Origin: Vibrio sp. J1-1
GTDB lineage: Bacteria > Pseudomonadota > Gammaproteobacteria > Enterobacterales > Vibrionaceae
NCBI RefSeq assembly: GCF_021728395.1
Contig: NZ_JAKKCM010000016.1
Coordinates: forward strand, 1-64,000
Length of the DNA stretch: 64,000 nucleotides
Direction: 5' to 3'
Below, piece by piece: positions 55,891-64,000 of this stretch. Every line of letters starts with the position of its first letter. The stretch's first letter is position 1. Position numbers and translations under genes: made by a program. Under the pieces are notes generated by a model, which worked only from the letters and a program-made list of their open reading frames with translations, was not told the origin of the DNA and did not search any database.

Positions 55891-57744
55891 TTATATATCG
55901 TCTACTGATTGACCTGACAACGCAGCTCGAATCGATTTATCCATACGACGCGATGCAAAGTTTTGGCTCGCTTTATCGGTATCTTTAATGCCCTGCTCAA
56001 TGGCATCAGCATTCTCACCATTGCGCAGCTCAATCAGTGCTTCAATGGCGTTTACTAGATCTTGTTTCTCTTGCTCTGATAGTAGTTCATCACCATCAGC
56101 TTGCATTGCAGCGATCAAACCTTCAATGACTCGGTCTGCTTCTACGCGCTGTTCTGCTAAGGCACGGGCTTGCATGTCTTCTTTCGCATGACTCATTGAG
56201 TCTCGCAACATGTTGGCCACTTCAGTATCACTCAAACCGTATGAAGGCTTCACTTGAATTTCAGATTGCACGCCTGTGCTCTTTTCCATCGCTGTAACAG
56301 AAAGCAAGCCATCCGCATCCACTTGGTAGGTTACACGAATGTGTGCCGCGCCTGCCGCCATTGGTGGAATACCTTTGAGCGAGAAACGAGCCAGAGAACG
56401 GCAGTCATCCACCATTTCACGTTCACCTTGCACAATATGCACGCTCATGGCCGTTTGACCATCTTTGAACGTGGTAAATTCTTGCGCACGAGCAACAGGA
56501 ATTGTGGTGTTGCGAGGAATGATTTTTTCCACCAAGCCACCCATGGTTTCAATGCCCAGCGACAGAGGAATGACGTCCAGCAGCAACATTTCAGAATCTG
56601 GCTTATTACCGGCCAAAATATCCGCTTGGATACCTGCGCCAATTGCGACGACTTCATCTGGGTTAATGCTTGTCAACGGTGTGCGACCGAAGAATTCACC
56701 AACCATTTCACGCACTAACAGAGTACGTGTTGAGCCGCCAACCATCACTACTTCAAGCACTTCTTCCGCGCCTACATCTGCGTCTTTTAACGCACGGCGG
56801 CAAGACATCAGTGTTTTCTTCACAAGAGGACGGATTAACTCTTCAAACTGCTCACGCGTTACAGTGCCTTTCCAACCGAATACGTCAACGTCTACGCTGT
56901 CTTGCTCGGAAAATGCAATTTTCGTTGCGGTTGCGATGTTCAATAATGTGCGGTTTTTCTCTGCAGAAAGAGGGGCTTCAAGACCCGCTTGTTCCATCAG
57001 AAAGTCGGCAAACAAATGGTCAAAGTCATCACCACCTAGCGCTGAATCACCGCCGGTTGCCAGTACTTCAAATACGCCTTTAGAAAGGCGCAGGATAGAG
57101 ATATCAAATGTACCGCCACCTAAGTCGTACACTGCAATCACGCCTTCCTGACGTGAGTCCAGACCATAAGCAATTGCCGCTGCAGTTGGTTCGTTAAGAA
57201 GACGAAGTACATGCAACCCCGCTAACTTCGCTGCATCTTTTGTACCCGCGCGCTGCGCATCGTCAAAGTATGCTGGCACTGTGATCACCACGCCAGCCAG
57301 CTCACCGCCTAATGATTCTTCAGCACGTTGACCCAGCACTTTTAGAATATCAGCAGAGACTTCAATCGGGTTTTTATCACCTTGAGCAGTTTGTAAAACT
57401 GGTAGACCGTTATCGCTCTCTTTAAACTGGTAAGGTAACGATGGGTAACGAGATTGGATGTCTTTCAGAGAACGACCGATTAAACGTTTTACTGAGATAA
57501 TGGTATTTTCAGGTTCGAACTCTGCTTTTTCTTTTGCATCATCACCCACGACGGTTGCTTCTGCCGAGTAGTTCACCACCGATGGCAGAATGCTACGACC
57601 CTGTTTATCTTGTAAAGTCGTGGTATCGCCACTGCGCACGGTAGCAACTAATGAGTTGGTCGTGCCTAAGTCGATACCTGCTGCTAACTTATGCTCATGA
57701 GGTGCCGAGCTTTGGCCCGGTTCTGCGATTTGAAGTAGTGCCAT
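55891..57744 (-). CDS. hscA: Hsp70-type chaperone HscA
   Basis: HscA helps release clusters from IscU with HscB. The 617-residue protein has an ATPase domain ([14 protein letters not shown] near residue 24; [14 protein letters not shown] near residue 205; [17 protein letters not shown] near residue 340). A substrate-binding domain of the HscA type follows with a short helical lid. It lies 21 bases downstream of hscB. Confidence 0.97.
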   Translation of the reverse strand: MALLQIAEPGQSSAPHEHKLAAGIDLGTTNSLVATVRSGDTTTLQDKQGRSILPSVVNYSAEATVVGDDAKEKAEFEPENTIISVKRLIGRSLKDIQSRYPSLPYQFKESDNGLPVLQTAQGDKNPIEVSADILKVLGQRAEESLGGELAGVVITVPAYFDDAQRAGTKDAAKLAGLHVLRLLNEPTAAAIAYGLDSRQEGVIAVYDLGGGTFDISILRLSKGVFEVLATGGDSALGGDDFDHLFADFLMEQAGLEAPLSAEKNRTLLNIATATKIAFSEQDSVDVDVFGWKGTVTREQFEELIRPLVKKTLMSCRRALKDADVGAEEVLEVVMVGGSTRTLLVREMVGEFFGRTPLTSINPDEVVAIGAGIQADILAGNKPDSEMLLLDVIPLSLGIETMGGLVEKIIPRNTTIPVARAQEFTTFKDGQTAMSVHIVQGEREMVDDCRSLARFSLKGIPPMAAGAAHIRVTYQVDADGLLSVTAMEKSTGVQSEIQVKPSYGLSDTEVANMLRDSMSHAKEDMQARALAEQRVEADRVIEGLIAAMQADGDELLSEQEKQDLVNAIEALIELRNGENADAIEQGIKDTDKASQNFASRRMDKSIRAALSGQSVDDI

Positions 57745-57765
57745 TATAGATCCTTGTCACACTAA

Positions 57766-58281
57766 CTAGCTGAGGAGTCGCTCTTCAGCCAGCTCAATTT
57801 CGTTCTTTAGTTTGGCAACGAATTTCAGTTTGCGAACTCGGTCTGCGGCTTCTGCCCAAAGACCGTCATTAAGCTCTTGCTCAACGCTTGCCAAATGCTG
57901 TTTGTACATTTTGCTGACCTTAGAATCGAAGTCAAAAAGCGCCGATTCTGGATCAGAGCTGCCAGCAATGTCTTCCAGTTCTTCACGCAGTTCCATTTGC
58001 TCCATTAAGAACATAGGATCTTGCATGGTTTGTTGTTCACCACGAATTTCAATACCCTGCTCGGCCAAAATGTACTCCGCTCGGGAGATTGGGTTTTTCA
58101 GGATTTGATACGCATCGTTAATTTGCGCGGCTTTTTGCACTGCCATCAAGCGATCACGCTCAGACGCAATGGCAAAGTTATCCGGGTGGAAACGTTTTTG
58201 TAGTTCTCGGAACTGAGAAGAAAGAAGGCTACCATCCAGCTTAAACTGACTTGGTAGCCCAAATAATTCAAAGTGATTCAT
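57766..58281 (-). CDS. hscB: J-domain co-chaperone HscB
   Basis: The 171-residue protein has an N-terminal J domain (MNHFELFGLPSQFKLD; HPD in QKRFHPDNFAIASERDR near residue 35) and a C-terminal three-helix IscU-binding domain. It stimulates the HscA ATPase. It lies between iscA and hscA. Confidence 0.96.
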   Translation of the reverse strand: MNHFELFGLPSQFKLDGSLLSSQFRELQKRFHPDNFAIASERDRLMAVQKAAQINDAYQILKNPISRAEYILAEQGIEIRGEQQTMQDPMFLMEQMELREELEDIAGSSDPESALFDFDSKVSKMYKQHLASVEQELNDGLWAEAADRVRKLKFVAKLKNEIELAEERLLS

Positions 58282-58336
58282 TAAGTTCGGGTCCTAGTAA
58301 AGCCTTCCGGACTCGTTTGCCCAGAAGGACAATCAA

Positions 58337-58663
58337 TTAGACGTTGAAGCTTTCACCACAACCACATTCACTTTTCGCGTTAGGGTTGTTGAACTCAAAA
58401 CCTTCATTCAACCCTTCTTTCACGTAATCCAATTCGGTGCCATCTAAGTACACTAAGCTTTTTTTGTCGATGATGATTTTCACCCCTGACAGGTCAAATA
58501 CTTCATCTTCTTGATCATTAAGCTCGTCAACAAACTCAAGCACGTACGCCATACCGGAACAACCAGTCGTCTTCACTCCAAGACGTAAACCGATACCTTT
58601 GCCTCGGTTATCCAAGAATGCTTTTACGCGACTTGCCGCTGTTTCTGTCATTGTGATGGCCAT
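58337..58663 (-). CDS. iscA: Iron-sulfur assembly protein IscA
   Basis: The 108-residue A-type carrier has the three conserved cysteines in [13 protein letters not shown] near residue 35 and in the C-terminal CGCGESF. It lies about 70 bases downstream of iscU. Confidence 0.97.
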   Translation of the reverse strand: MAITMTETAASRVKAFLDNRGKGIGLRLGVKTTGCSGMAYVLEFVDELNDQEDEVFDLSGVKIIIDKKSLVYLDGTELDYVKEGLNEGFEFNNPNAKSECGCGESFNV

Positions 58664-58734
58664 ACTGCACCTTAGTCTGTCTAAATTACGATTGGAATGG
58701 GAGCGTTAAAGACTCCCATTATATTACGGAATAA

Positions 58735-59118
58735 TTATTCTTGGTGTTTTTTCTTGTAGTCTGCAACCGCTGCTTTGATTGCATCTTCAGCAAGAATTGA
58801 ACAGTGAACTTTCACTGGTGGAAGTTCTAGCTCTTCTGCAATCTCAGAGTTTTTGATTGCTGCTGCTTCATCAACAGACTTACCTTTAACCCATTCAGTT
58901 ACGAGTGAGCTTGATGCGATTGCACTACCACAACCGTATGTTTTGAACTTCGCATCTTCAATGATACCTTCTGGTGTCACTTTGATTTGCAGCTTCATCA
59001 CATCACCACAAGCTGGAGCGCCAACCATGCCGCTACCTACTGATGGGTCTTCTTTGTCAAATGAACCGACGTTACGTGGGTTCTCGTAGTGATCAATTAC
59101 TTTTTCGCTGTATGCCAT
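58735..59118 (-). CDS. iscU: Iron-sulfur scaffold protein IscU
   Basis: The 127-residue scaffold has the three ligand cysteines (GAPACGDVMKLQ, YGCGSAIASSS, KVHCSILAEDA), the Asp next to the first Cys motif, and the HscA-recognition motif LPPVK. It follows iscS after 36 bases. Confidence 0.98.
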   Translation of the reverse strand: MAYSEKVIDHYENPRNVGSFDKEDPSVGSGMVGAPACGDVMKLQIKVTPEGIIEDAKFKTYGCGSAIASSSLVTEWVKGKSVDEAAAIKNSEIAEELELPPVKVHCSILAEDAIKAAVADYKKKHQE

Positions 59119-59154
59119 GATAAATTACCTCGAATCCTCTATCTATCCCTGAGA

Positions 59155-60369
59155 TTAATGGTGAGCCCATTCAACAGTGCTCAGATCAATCCCTTCTTTG
59201 TACATATCCCATAGAGGAGACATGTCGCGTAGCTTAGTCACTGCAACGCGGATCTGTTCAATTGCGTAATCAACTTCTTCTTCCGTCGTGAAACGACCGA
59301 ATGAGAAACGAACCGAGCTGTGAGCCAATTCGTCATCCATGCCTAGGGCACGTAGAACGTAAGAAGGCTCTAGACTCGCAGAAGTACAAGCACTACCAGA
59401 AGATACCGCTAGATCTTTCAGCGACATCAGTAGTGATTCACCTTCTACGAAAGCAAAACTGATGTTTAGGTTGTGTGGTACGCGTTGCTCAAAATCACCG
59501 TTAACCGTTACTGCCTCAAGGTCTTTCACACCATTGTAAAGACGGTTGCGAAGCGCAAGAGCGTGATCATAGTCTTTCTGCATCTCTTCTTTTGCGATGC
59601 GGAAAGCTTCACCCATACCAACAATTTGATGGGTCGCTAGTGTACCAGAGCGGAAACCACGCTCGTGACCACCACCGTGCATTTGCGCTTCAAGGCGAAT
59701 ACGTGGCTTACGACGTACGTAAAGCGCACCAATACCTTTAGGGCCGTAAATTTTGTGTGCCGATAGTGAAATCAAATCAACCTTCATTTCTTGAACGTCG
59801 ATTGTCACCTTACCAGCAGATTGGGCCGCATCTACGTGGAATACGATTTTGCGCTCACGACATAGCTCACCAATGGTTGCAATGTCTTGAATCACGCCGA
59901 TTTCGTTGTTCACGTGCATGATAGAAACAAGCACAGTGTCATCACGCATTGCTGCTTTAAGTTTTTCTAGATCGATCAGGCCGTTTGATTCTGGCTCTAG
60001 GTAAGTCACTTCAAACCCTTCTCGCTCTAGTTGGCGACATGGGTCAAGCACCGCTTTGTGCTCTGTTTTACAAGTGATTACGTGCTTACCCTTTTTAGAG
60101 TAAAAGTGAGCTGCACCTTTGATTGCAAGGTTGTCAGACTCAGTCGCACCTGATGTGAATACGATTTCGCGTGGATCTGCATTTAGAAGGTCAGCAATTT
60201 GCTCACGAGCAGTATCCACTGCTTCTTCTGCCTGCCAGCCGTAACGGTGCGAGCGAGACGCTGGGTTGCCAAATGTGCCATCCATAGTCATGTACTGAAC
60301 CATTTTTTCAGCAACACGTGGATCAACTGGACATGTAGCGGAATAATCAAGATAAATCGGCAGTTTCAT
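59155..60369 (-). CDS. iscS: Cysteine desulfurase IscS
   Basis: The 404-residue PLP enzyme supplies sulfur for clusters and tRNA thiolation. The start [18 protein letters not shown], the PLP Lys in [17 protein letters not shown] near residue 206, and the catalytic Cys in [20 protein letters not shown] near residue 328 are all present. It lies 28 bases downstream of iscR. Confidence 0.98.
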   Translation of the reverse strand: MKLPIYLDYSATCPVDPRVAEKMVQYMTMDGTFGNPASRSHRYGWQAEEAVDTAREQIADLLNADPREIVFTSGATESDNLAIKGAAHFYSKKGKHVITCKTEHKAVLDPCRQLEREGFEVTYLEPESNGLIDLEKLKAAMRDDTVLVSIMHVNNEIGVIQDIATIGELCRERKIVFHVDAAQSAGKVTIDVQEMKVDLISLSAHKIYGPKGIGALYVRRKPRIRLEAQMHGGGHERGFRSGTLATHQIVGMGEAFRIAKEEMQKDYDHALALRNRLYNGVKDLEAVTVNGDFEQRVPHNLNISFAFVEGESLLMSLKDLAVSSGSACTSASLEPSYVLRALGMDDELAHSSVRFSFGRFTTEEEVDYAIEQIRVAVTKLRDMSPLWDMYKEGIDLSTVEWAHH

Positions 60370-60397
60370 TCTCTACTCCAATGTAAAAAGCTGACCG

Positions 60398-60904
60398 CTA
60401 AGAGCGGACGTTGATACCGATGGGCGCGGTGGTTGTATTTTTGTTGGTAAGCCCATTAGTCACCGCCAGATCAATGTCCTGACGATCAGAAATTTCTAGT
60501 ACTTCGTTGTCTTTCATCAACTCACCGAGGGTGATGTTATTCAAGAAGTCGCTGATACGAGAGCTTAAGTCACGCCAAAGGGTATGAGTTAAGCAACGAG
60601 TACCGCCTTGGCAGTCTCCTTTACCTTGGCATTTCGTTGCATCGACTGACTCATCCACAGCCGCAATCACAGTACCAATTGCGATGTCATTAGCGTCGGT
60701 ACCAAGTCGATAACCACCACCAGGACCGCGAACACTGGCAACAAGGCCCGCTTTACGCAATTTCGAAAACAGCTGCTCTAAGTACGACAGCGAGATCCCC
60801 TGACGTTCTGAAATATCAGCAAGAGGTACTGGGTTTTGTTGCGAATGCAGTGCCACATCCAGCATGGCTGTCACCGCATATCTTCCTTTAGATGTAAGTT
60901 TCAT
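60398..60904 (-). CDS. iscR: Iron-sulfur cluster regulator IscR
   Basis: The 168-residue Rrf2-family repressor starts at the ATG at 60902-60904 ([20 protein letters not shown]), as in E. coli; six further codons upstream are open but not part of the family. The winged helix contains [19 protein letters not shown]. The 2Fe-2S ligands Cys92, Cys98 and Cys104 fall in the [18 protein letters not shown] segment. It heads the isc operon and represses it through the two sites at 60948-60997 when it holds a cluster. Confidence 0.97.
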   Translation of the reverse strand: MKLTSKGRYAVTAMLDVALHSQQNPVPLADISERQGISLSYLEQLFSKLRKAGLVASVRGPGGGYRLGTDANDIAIGTVIAAVDESVDATKCQGKGDCQGGTRCLTHTLWRDLSSRISDFLNNITLGELMKDNEVLEISDRQDIDLAVTNGLTNKNTTTAPIGINVRS

Positions 60905-60947
60905 ACCACACCGTATCCACATGGTTTGTAATGATTATGATTTTTCC

Positions 60948-60972
60948 ATACCCGAGTATTTTAGTCAAGTAT
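60948..60972 (-). promoter_or_regulatory. Type 1 IscR binding site (promoter-proximal to iscR)
   Basis: Read on the minus strand, this 25-mer starts ATACTTGACT and ends CTCGGGTAT. I count agreement with the type 1 IscR consensus (ATASYYGACT, RWWW, YAGTCRRSTAT) at 24 of 25 positions. It lies about 44 bases before the iscR start codon and includes a TTGACT that could serve as a -35. Confidence 0.85.
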
Positions 60973-60997
60973 TTATCTGACCAATTTACTCAGGTAT
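60973..60997 (-). promoter_or_regulatory. Second type 1 IscR site, abutting the first
   Basis: The minus-strand 25-mer starts ATACCTGAGT and continues with TTGGTCAGAT. It agrees with the same consensus at about 21 of 25 positions and begins exactly where the other site ends. E. coli also has adjacent IscR sites at this promoter. Confidence 0.75.
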
Positions 60998-61029
60998 TTA
61001 TCCTCACATTAAAGGTGGCTATTTTTTAC

Positions 61030-61749
61030 TTAGCGTTTCTTCTCTATCGAGGTCAAAATGCCTCGAAGAATATTAAGCTCTTGAGCTTCAGGTCGAGCTC
61101 GAGTGAACAAACGACGCAGTTTATTCATCACCTGCCCCGGCTGTTCTTTACTAATAAACTGGGTTTCCACGATGACCTTTTCAAGGTGCTCAAAGAACAT
61201 TTCTAATTCTTTATGACGTGGGTATTCCTCTTGCTCAGCTGCTGAAAACTGACTTTTTTCCAGGTTAAGGTGAGCAACACGAACTTCATAGCCGAGGGTT
61301 TGCACTGCCATTGCTAAGTTCAAGGAGCTGTATTCCGGATTAGCGGGAATGCAAACATGATAGTGACATTTCTGTAACTCTTCGTTGGTCAAGCCAGTTC
61401 TCTCACGCCCAAATACCAGCGCTACTGGGTGCTTTTGACCTTCAACAGCGAACTTCTCACCACACTCACGCGGCTCCAGCATTGGCCACTCTAGAGTACG
61501 TGAACGAGCACTTGAACCAACGACCAGTCCACAATCCAGAACGGCGTCATCCAGCGAGCTAACAATCGTAGCATTTTGAGCAATATCACCTGCTCCGGCC
61601 GCTAACGCCAACGCCTGTTCATCCACTTCACACTGTGGATCAACCAATACAAGTTGGCTTAACCCCATGACTTTCATTGCACGGGCTGCAGAGCCAATAT
61701 TGCCTGAATGAGAGGTACCTACGAGTACGATTTTTACTTGATCCAACAT
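61030..61749 (-). CDS. trmJ: tRNA (cytidine/uridine-2'-O-)-methyltransferase TrmJ
   Basis: This SPOUT methyltransferase modifies position 32 of tRNAs. The 239-residue protein shows [20 protein letters not shown] near residue 11, [18 protein letters not shown] near residue 112, and [17 protein letters not shown], the knotted SAM site. It lies upstream of iscR in the same direction, as in E. coli. Confidence 0.95.
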   Translation of the reverse strand: MLDQVKIVLVGTSHSGNIGSAARAMKVMGLSQLVLVDPQCEVDEQALALAAGAGDIAQNATIVSSLDDAVLDCGLVVGSSARSRTLEWPMLEPRECGEKFAVEGQKHPVALVFGRERTGLTNEELQKCHYHVCIPANPEYSSLNLAMAVQTLGYEVRVAHLNLEKSQFSAAEQEEYPRHKELEMFFEHLEKVIVETQFISKEQPGQVMNKLRRLFTRARPEAQELNILRGILTSIEKKR

Positions 61750-61932
61750 CTATGTTTGCTACCTAATTAAAAACCGCAGGATATTAACATAATTTTTTAA
61801 CACACCCTAGGGCGAAGCCGTGCCCTATTCGCATTCTCGTTAATTGATGTCGTATACCAAACAATAACCAGTCTTCCCTCCTCTACTTTTTAGAGTAAAA
61901 AATAACCACTTCCTTTTTCGTTTATCTTTGGT

Positions 61933-61947
61933 ATACTCGCCGCCGCT
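61933..61947 (+). promoter_or_regulatory. Possible suhB promoter with a GC-rich discriminator
   Basis: TATACT (61933-61938) is followed at once by CGCCGCCGC and lies 45 bases before the ATG. A GC-rich discriminator is typical of promoters under stringent (ppGpp/DksA) control. The -35 region is poor, so this is tentative. Confidence 0.35.
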
Positions 61948-61982
61948 TTTATTCGTTCTTTAACATCCGTTGGGAAATTCGT

Positions 61983-62786
61983 ATGCATCCAATGCTAAAC
62001 ATTGCTATTCGCGCTGCGCGAAAGGCAGGCAATCATATTGCTAAATCATTAGAAAACACAGATAAAGTAGAATCTACACTTAAAGGCAATAATGACTTTG
62101 TCACTAACGTAGACAAAGAAGCAGAATACATCATCATCGATACTATCAAGCAGTCTTACCCAGAGCACTGTATCGTTGCTGAAGAACAAGGTCTTATCGA
62201 AGGTAAAGATAAAGACGTACAATGGATCATCGACCCACTGGATGGCACTAATAACTTTGTAAAAGGTTACCCACACTTCGCTGTTTCTATTGCAGTTCGT
62301 ATCAAAGGCAAAACTGAAGTTGCTTGTGTATACGATCCAATGCAAAACGAGCTATTCACTGCTCAACGTGGTGCTGGTGCACAGCTTAACAGCGCACGTA
62401 TCCGTGTTACTCCGCTTAAAGACCTTCAAGGTACTGTTTTAGCAACTGGTTTCCCATTCAAGCAGAAGCAACACTCTGAGTCTTTCATCAAGATCGTTGG
62501 CTCTCTATTCACTGAGTGTGCTGACTTCCGTCGTAGTGGCTCTGCTGCGCTTGACCTATGTTACATGGCTGCAGGCCGTGTTGATGGTTACTTTGAGCTA
62601 GGTCTAAAACCTTGGGATATGGCGGCTGGTGAGCTTATTGCTCGTGAAGCTGGTGCTATCCTAACAGACTTCTCTGGCGGTACTGACTACATGAAGTCTG
62701 GCAACATTGTTGCTTCTAGCGCTCGTGGCGTAAAATCTATCCTTAAGCACATTCGCGAAAACGGTAACAGCGCGATCCTTAAGTAA
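61983..62786 (+). CDS. suhB: Inositol-1-monophosphatase / rRNA transcription factor SuhB
   Basis: The 267-residue protein has the metal-binding motifs of the family (AEEQGLIEGK near residue 68; WIIDPLDGTNNFVKGYPHFA near residue 80; LKPWDMAAGELIAREAG near residue 215). In E. coli SuhB also takes part in the rRNA antitermination complex. It uses highly favoured codons throughout, in keeping with strong expression, and is divergent from trmJ. Confidence 0.96.
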   Translation: MHPMLNIAIRAARKAGNHIAKSLENTDKVESTLKGNNDFVTNVDKEAEYIIIDTIKQSYPEHCIVAEEQGLIEGKDKDVQWIIDPLDGTNNFVKGYPHFAVSIAVRIKGKTEVACVYDPMQNELFTAQRGAGAQLNSARIRVTPLKDLQGTVLATGFPFKQKQHSESFIKIVGSLFTECADFRRSGSAALDLCYMAAGRVDGYFELGLKPWDMAAGELIAREAGAILTDFSGGTDYMKSGNIVASSARGVKSILKHIRENGNSAILK

Positions 62787-62818
62787 CAGATTTTAAAGTC
62801 ATTCTAGCCCTTTTTAAT

Positions 62819-62846
62819 AGCCCTACTCTCTGAGTGGGGCTTTTTT
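62819..62846 (+). terminator. Terminator after suhB
   Basis: AGCCCTACTC (62819-62828) and GAGTGGGGCT (62832-62841) pair with one G-U pair around TCT and run into T6. Confidence 0.87.
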
Positions 62847-62910
62847 ATATCTGAATATCACTAGCTAGGATTGAGTATCTAAAAACCTCCTCGGTAGTTT
62901 TTTTAGGCAC

Positions 62911-62940
62911 AAAAAAACCGCTGAACACTCAGCGGTTTTT
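62911..62940 (-). terminator. Terminator after secF
   Basis: AACCGCTGA (62916-62924) and TCAGCGGTT (62929-62937) pair around ACAC, flanked by A7 and T5, so it is potentially bidirectional. It ends the secDF transcript 23 bases beyond the secF stop. Confidence 0.88.
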
Positions 62941-62962
62941 CGTATTAGGTTCTCAATCTGCT

Positions 62963-63910
62963 TTATGGCATCTCGTCGAACTCTGCACCTTCTTTTTCTA
63001 CTTGAGGTGGCATTAAGTGCTCTTTCTGGATACCCAGTTTTAGCGCTAGTGCTGATGCAACGTAGATAGAAGAGTAAGTACCTACCGTGATACCAAGTAG
63101 CAATGCGGTTGCGAAGCCGTGAATCATAGCACCACCCTGAGCAAACAGCGCAATGACTACGAATAACGTCGTACCCGAAGTAATCAATGTACGGCTCAAC
63201 GTCTGAGTAATTGAAGCGTCCATGATGTCTGCGGGTTCACCTTTACGCATTTTGCGGAAGTTCTCACGGATACGGTCAAATACAACGATGGTATCGTTGA
63301 GCGAGTAACCGACAACCGTGAGTAGTGCTGCAACGATAGTCAGGTCAACTTCAATCTGCATGAACGAGAACACACCAAGCGTAATAATGATGTCGTGCGC
63401 CAGTGCTAATACTGCACCCGCTGCTAGACGCCATTCAAATCGCATTGATACGTAGAGCAGAATACAGATCAACGACACAAGTATCGCTAGACCACCAGCC
63501 TCTGTTAGCTCATCACCAACGTTTGGACCTACGAACTCAATTCGGCGCATCTCTACGCTTTCACCCGTACCATCTTTGATTGCACCAATGATTTGGTTAC
63601 CCAGCGTTTCACCAGATACATCATCACGAGGACGAAGACGAACCATCACATCGCGTGCGCTACCAAAGTTCTGTACCGTCGCGTCGCCGAAGCCTTGAGC
63701 ATCCAGAGCCGTACGGATTTTTTCCAGATTAGCTGGCTTTTCAAAACCAACTTCAATCAACGTACCGCCTGTGAAGTCCAGACCCCAGTTCAGCCATTTG
63801 GTTGACAACGTGAAGATAGAAGCAGCAATCATAAAGATTGAGAAAATGAAGGCTACTTTCGACCAACGCATAAAGCCGATCGTCTTCTCTGCTTTTAGAA
63901 TTTGAAACAT
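62963..63910 (-). CDS. secF: Protein translocase subunit SecF
   Basis: SecF with SecD uses the proton motive force to complete export through SecYEG. The 315-residue protein has the RND layout: TM1 about 18-38, a periplasmic domain starting with the motif WLNWGLDFTGGTLIEVGF, then five more membrane segments. VVGYSLNDTIVVFDRIRENF near residue 205 and RTLITSGTTLF are family signatures. It is 14 bases downstream of secD. Confidence 0.97.
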   Translation of the reverse strand: MFQILKAEKTIGFMRWSKVAFIFSIFMIAASIFTLSTKWLNWGLDFTGGTLIEVGFEKPANLEKIRTALDAQGFGDATVQNFGSARDVMVRLRPRDDVSGETLGNQIIGAIKDGTGESVEMRRIEFVGPNVGDELTEAGGLAILVSLICILLYVSMRFEWRLAAGAVLALAHDIIITLGVFSFMQIEVDLTIVAALLTVVGYSLNDTIVVFDRIRENFRKMRKGEPADIMDASITQTLSRTLITSGTTLFVVIALFAQGGAMIHGFATALLLGITVGTYSSIYVASALALKLGIQKEHLMPPQVEKEGAEFDEMP

Positions 63911-63924
63911 ATTAATTCCCAGCC

Positions 63925-64000
63925 TTAGATCGACAGTTTATCAACGCGTTTGCCACCATACAGAAGGTTCACGATACAACGTGTACCAATGATAGCGGTG
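63925..64000 (-). CDS. secD: Protein translocase subunit SecD, C-terminal end (partial)
   Basis: The last 24 codons of secD are visible on the minus strand, reading TAIIGTRCIVNLLYGGKR and then VDKLSI before TAA (63925-63927). This is the usual SecD ending, and the place directly upstream of secF confirms it. The rest lies beyond the right edge. Confidence 0.93.
   Translation of the reverse strand, partial: TAIIGTRCIVNLLYGGKRVDKLSI

Noticed and set aside
56465-57151. 228-codon frame antisense to hscA
   Set aside because: It lies wholly opposite a strongly conserved gene and is rich in Ser, Thr and Arg, as expected from the reverse complement of that coding frame.

Overview
The window is chromosomal DNA of a marine gammaproteobacterium, almost certainly a Vibrio. 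The isc, rodZ-ispG-hisS-yfgM-bamB-der and guaBA/xseA blocks have the gene content, order and protein sequences I know from Vibrionaceae, and base composition is moderate except for a few patches. No tRNA, rRNA or CRISPR array was seen.

Layout. Positions 1-125 carry the 3' tail of a probable transposase and a strong hairpin. Positions 359-8875 are an N-acetylgalactosamine/galactosamine (aga) locus on the minus strand: kbaZ, agaS, a four-gene mannose-family PTS (agaV, agaW, agaE, agaF), agaA, kbaY, and a DeoR-type regulator agaR. A 65-codon orphan fragment of a second AgaR-like regulator sits at the head of the operon. Positions 8981-10304 encode an AT-rich two-component system without a sensor domain. 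It is divergent from a secreted-protease group (10963-16042): a small secreted partner protein, a metzincin with HAF-like repeats, and a subtilisin-like protease. Positions 16261-29162 hold amino-acid metabolism and transport: a LysR regulator, a GNAT-nitrilase fusion, a DedA protein, an NhaC-superfamily transporter behind MetJ-type boxes (probable methionine transporter), a BKACE/aminotransferase pair, metY, a LysR regulator divergent from a DadA-like D-amino-acid dehydrogenase, and an AGCS symporter. A LysR gene remnant and an acetate transporter (satP family) follow.

Positions 30449-34324 are the most unusual part. A 951-residue protein joins two tandem membrane-anchored periplasmic sensor modules to a complete MFS transporter. 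It abuts, with no spacer, a gene for a periplasmic binding protein of the ABC_sub_bind (TrpX-like) family, and there is no ABC permease or ATPase nearby. This suggests a binding-protein-dependent, sensor-gated secondary transporter. Next comes a LysR-controlled pirin / YcaC-type isochorismatase / pirin cluster (34386-37912) with codon use unlike its surroundings, followed by what looks like an orphan promoter with a palindromic operator.

From 38325 to the end the window is conserved core: guaA, guaB, xseA, a zinc-ribbon protein, an AlaX-type editing protein, der, bamB, yfgM, hisS, ispG, rodZ, rlmN, ndk, pepB, the full isc operon (iscX to iscR, with two abutting IscR sites), trmJ, suhB, secF and the 3' end of secD. 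Almost every unit ends in a recognisable Rho-independent terminator. Where the longest open frame begins upstream of a better ribosome-binding site or of the family start, I give the shorter gene and say why.
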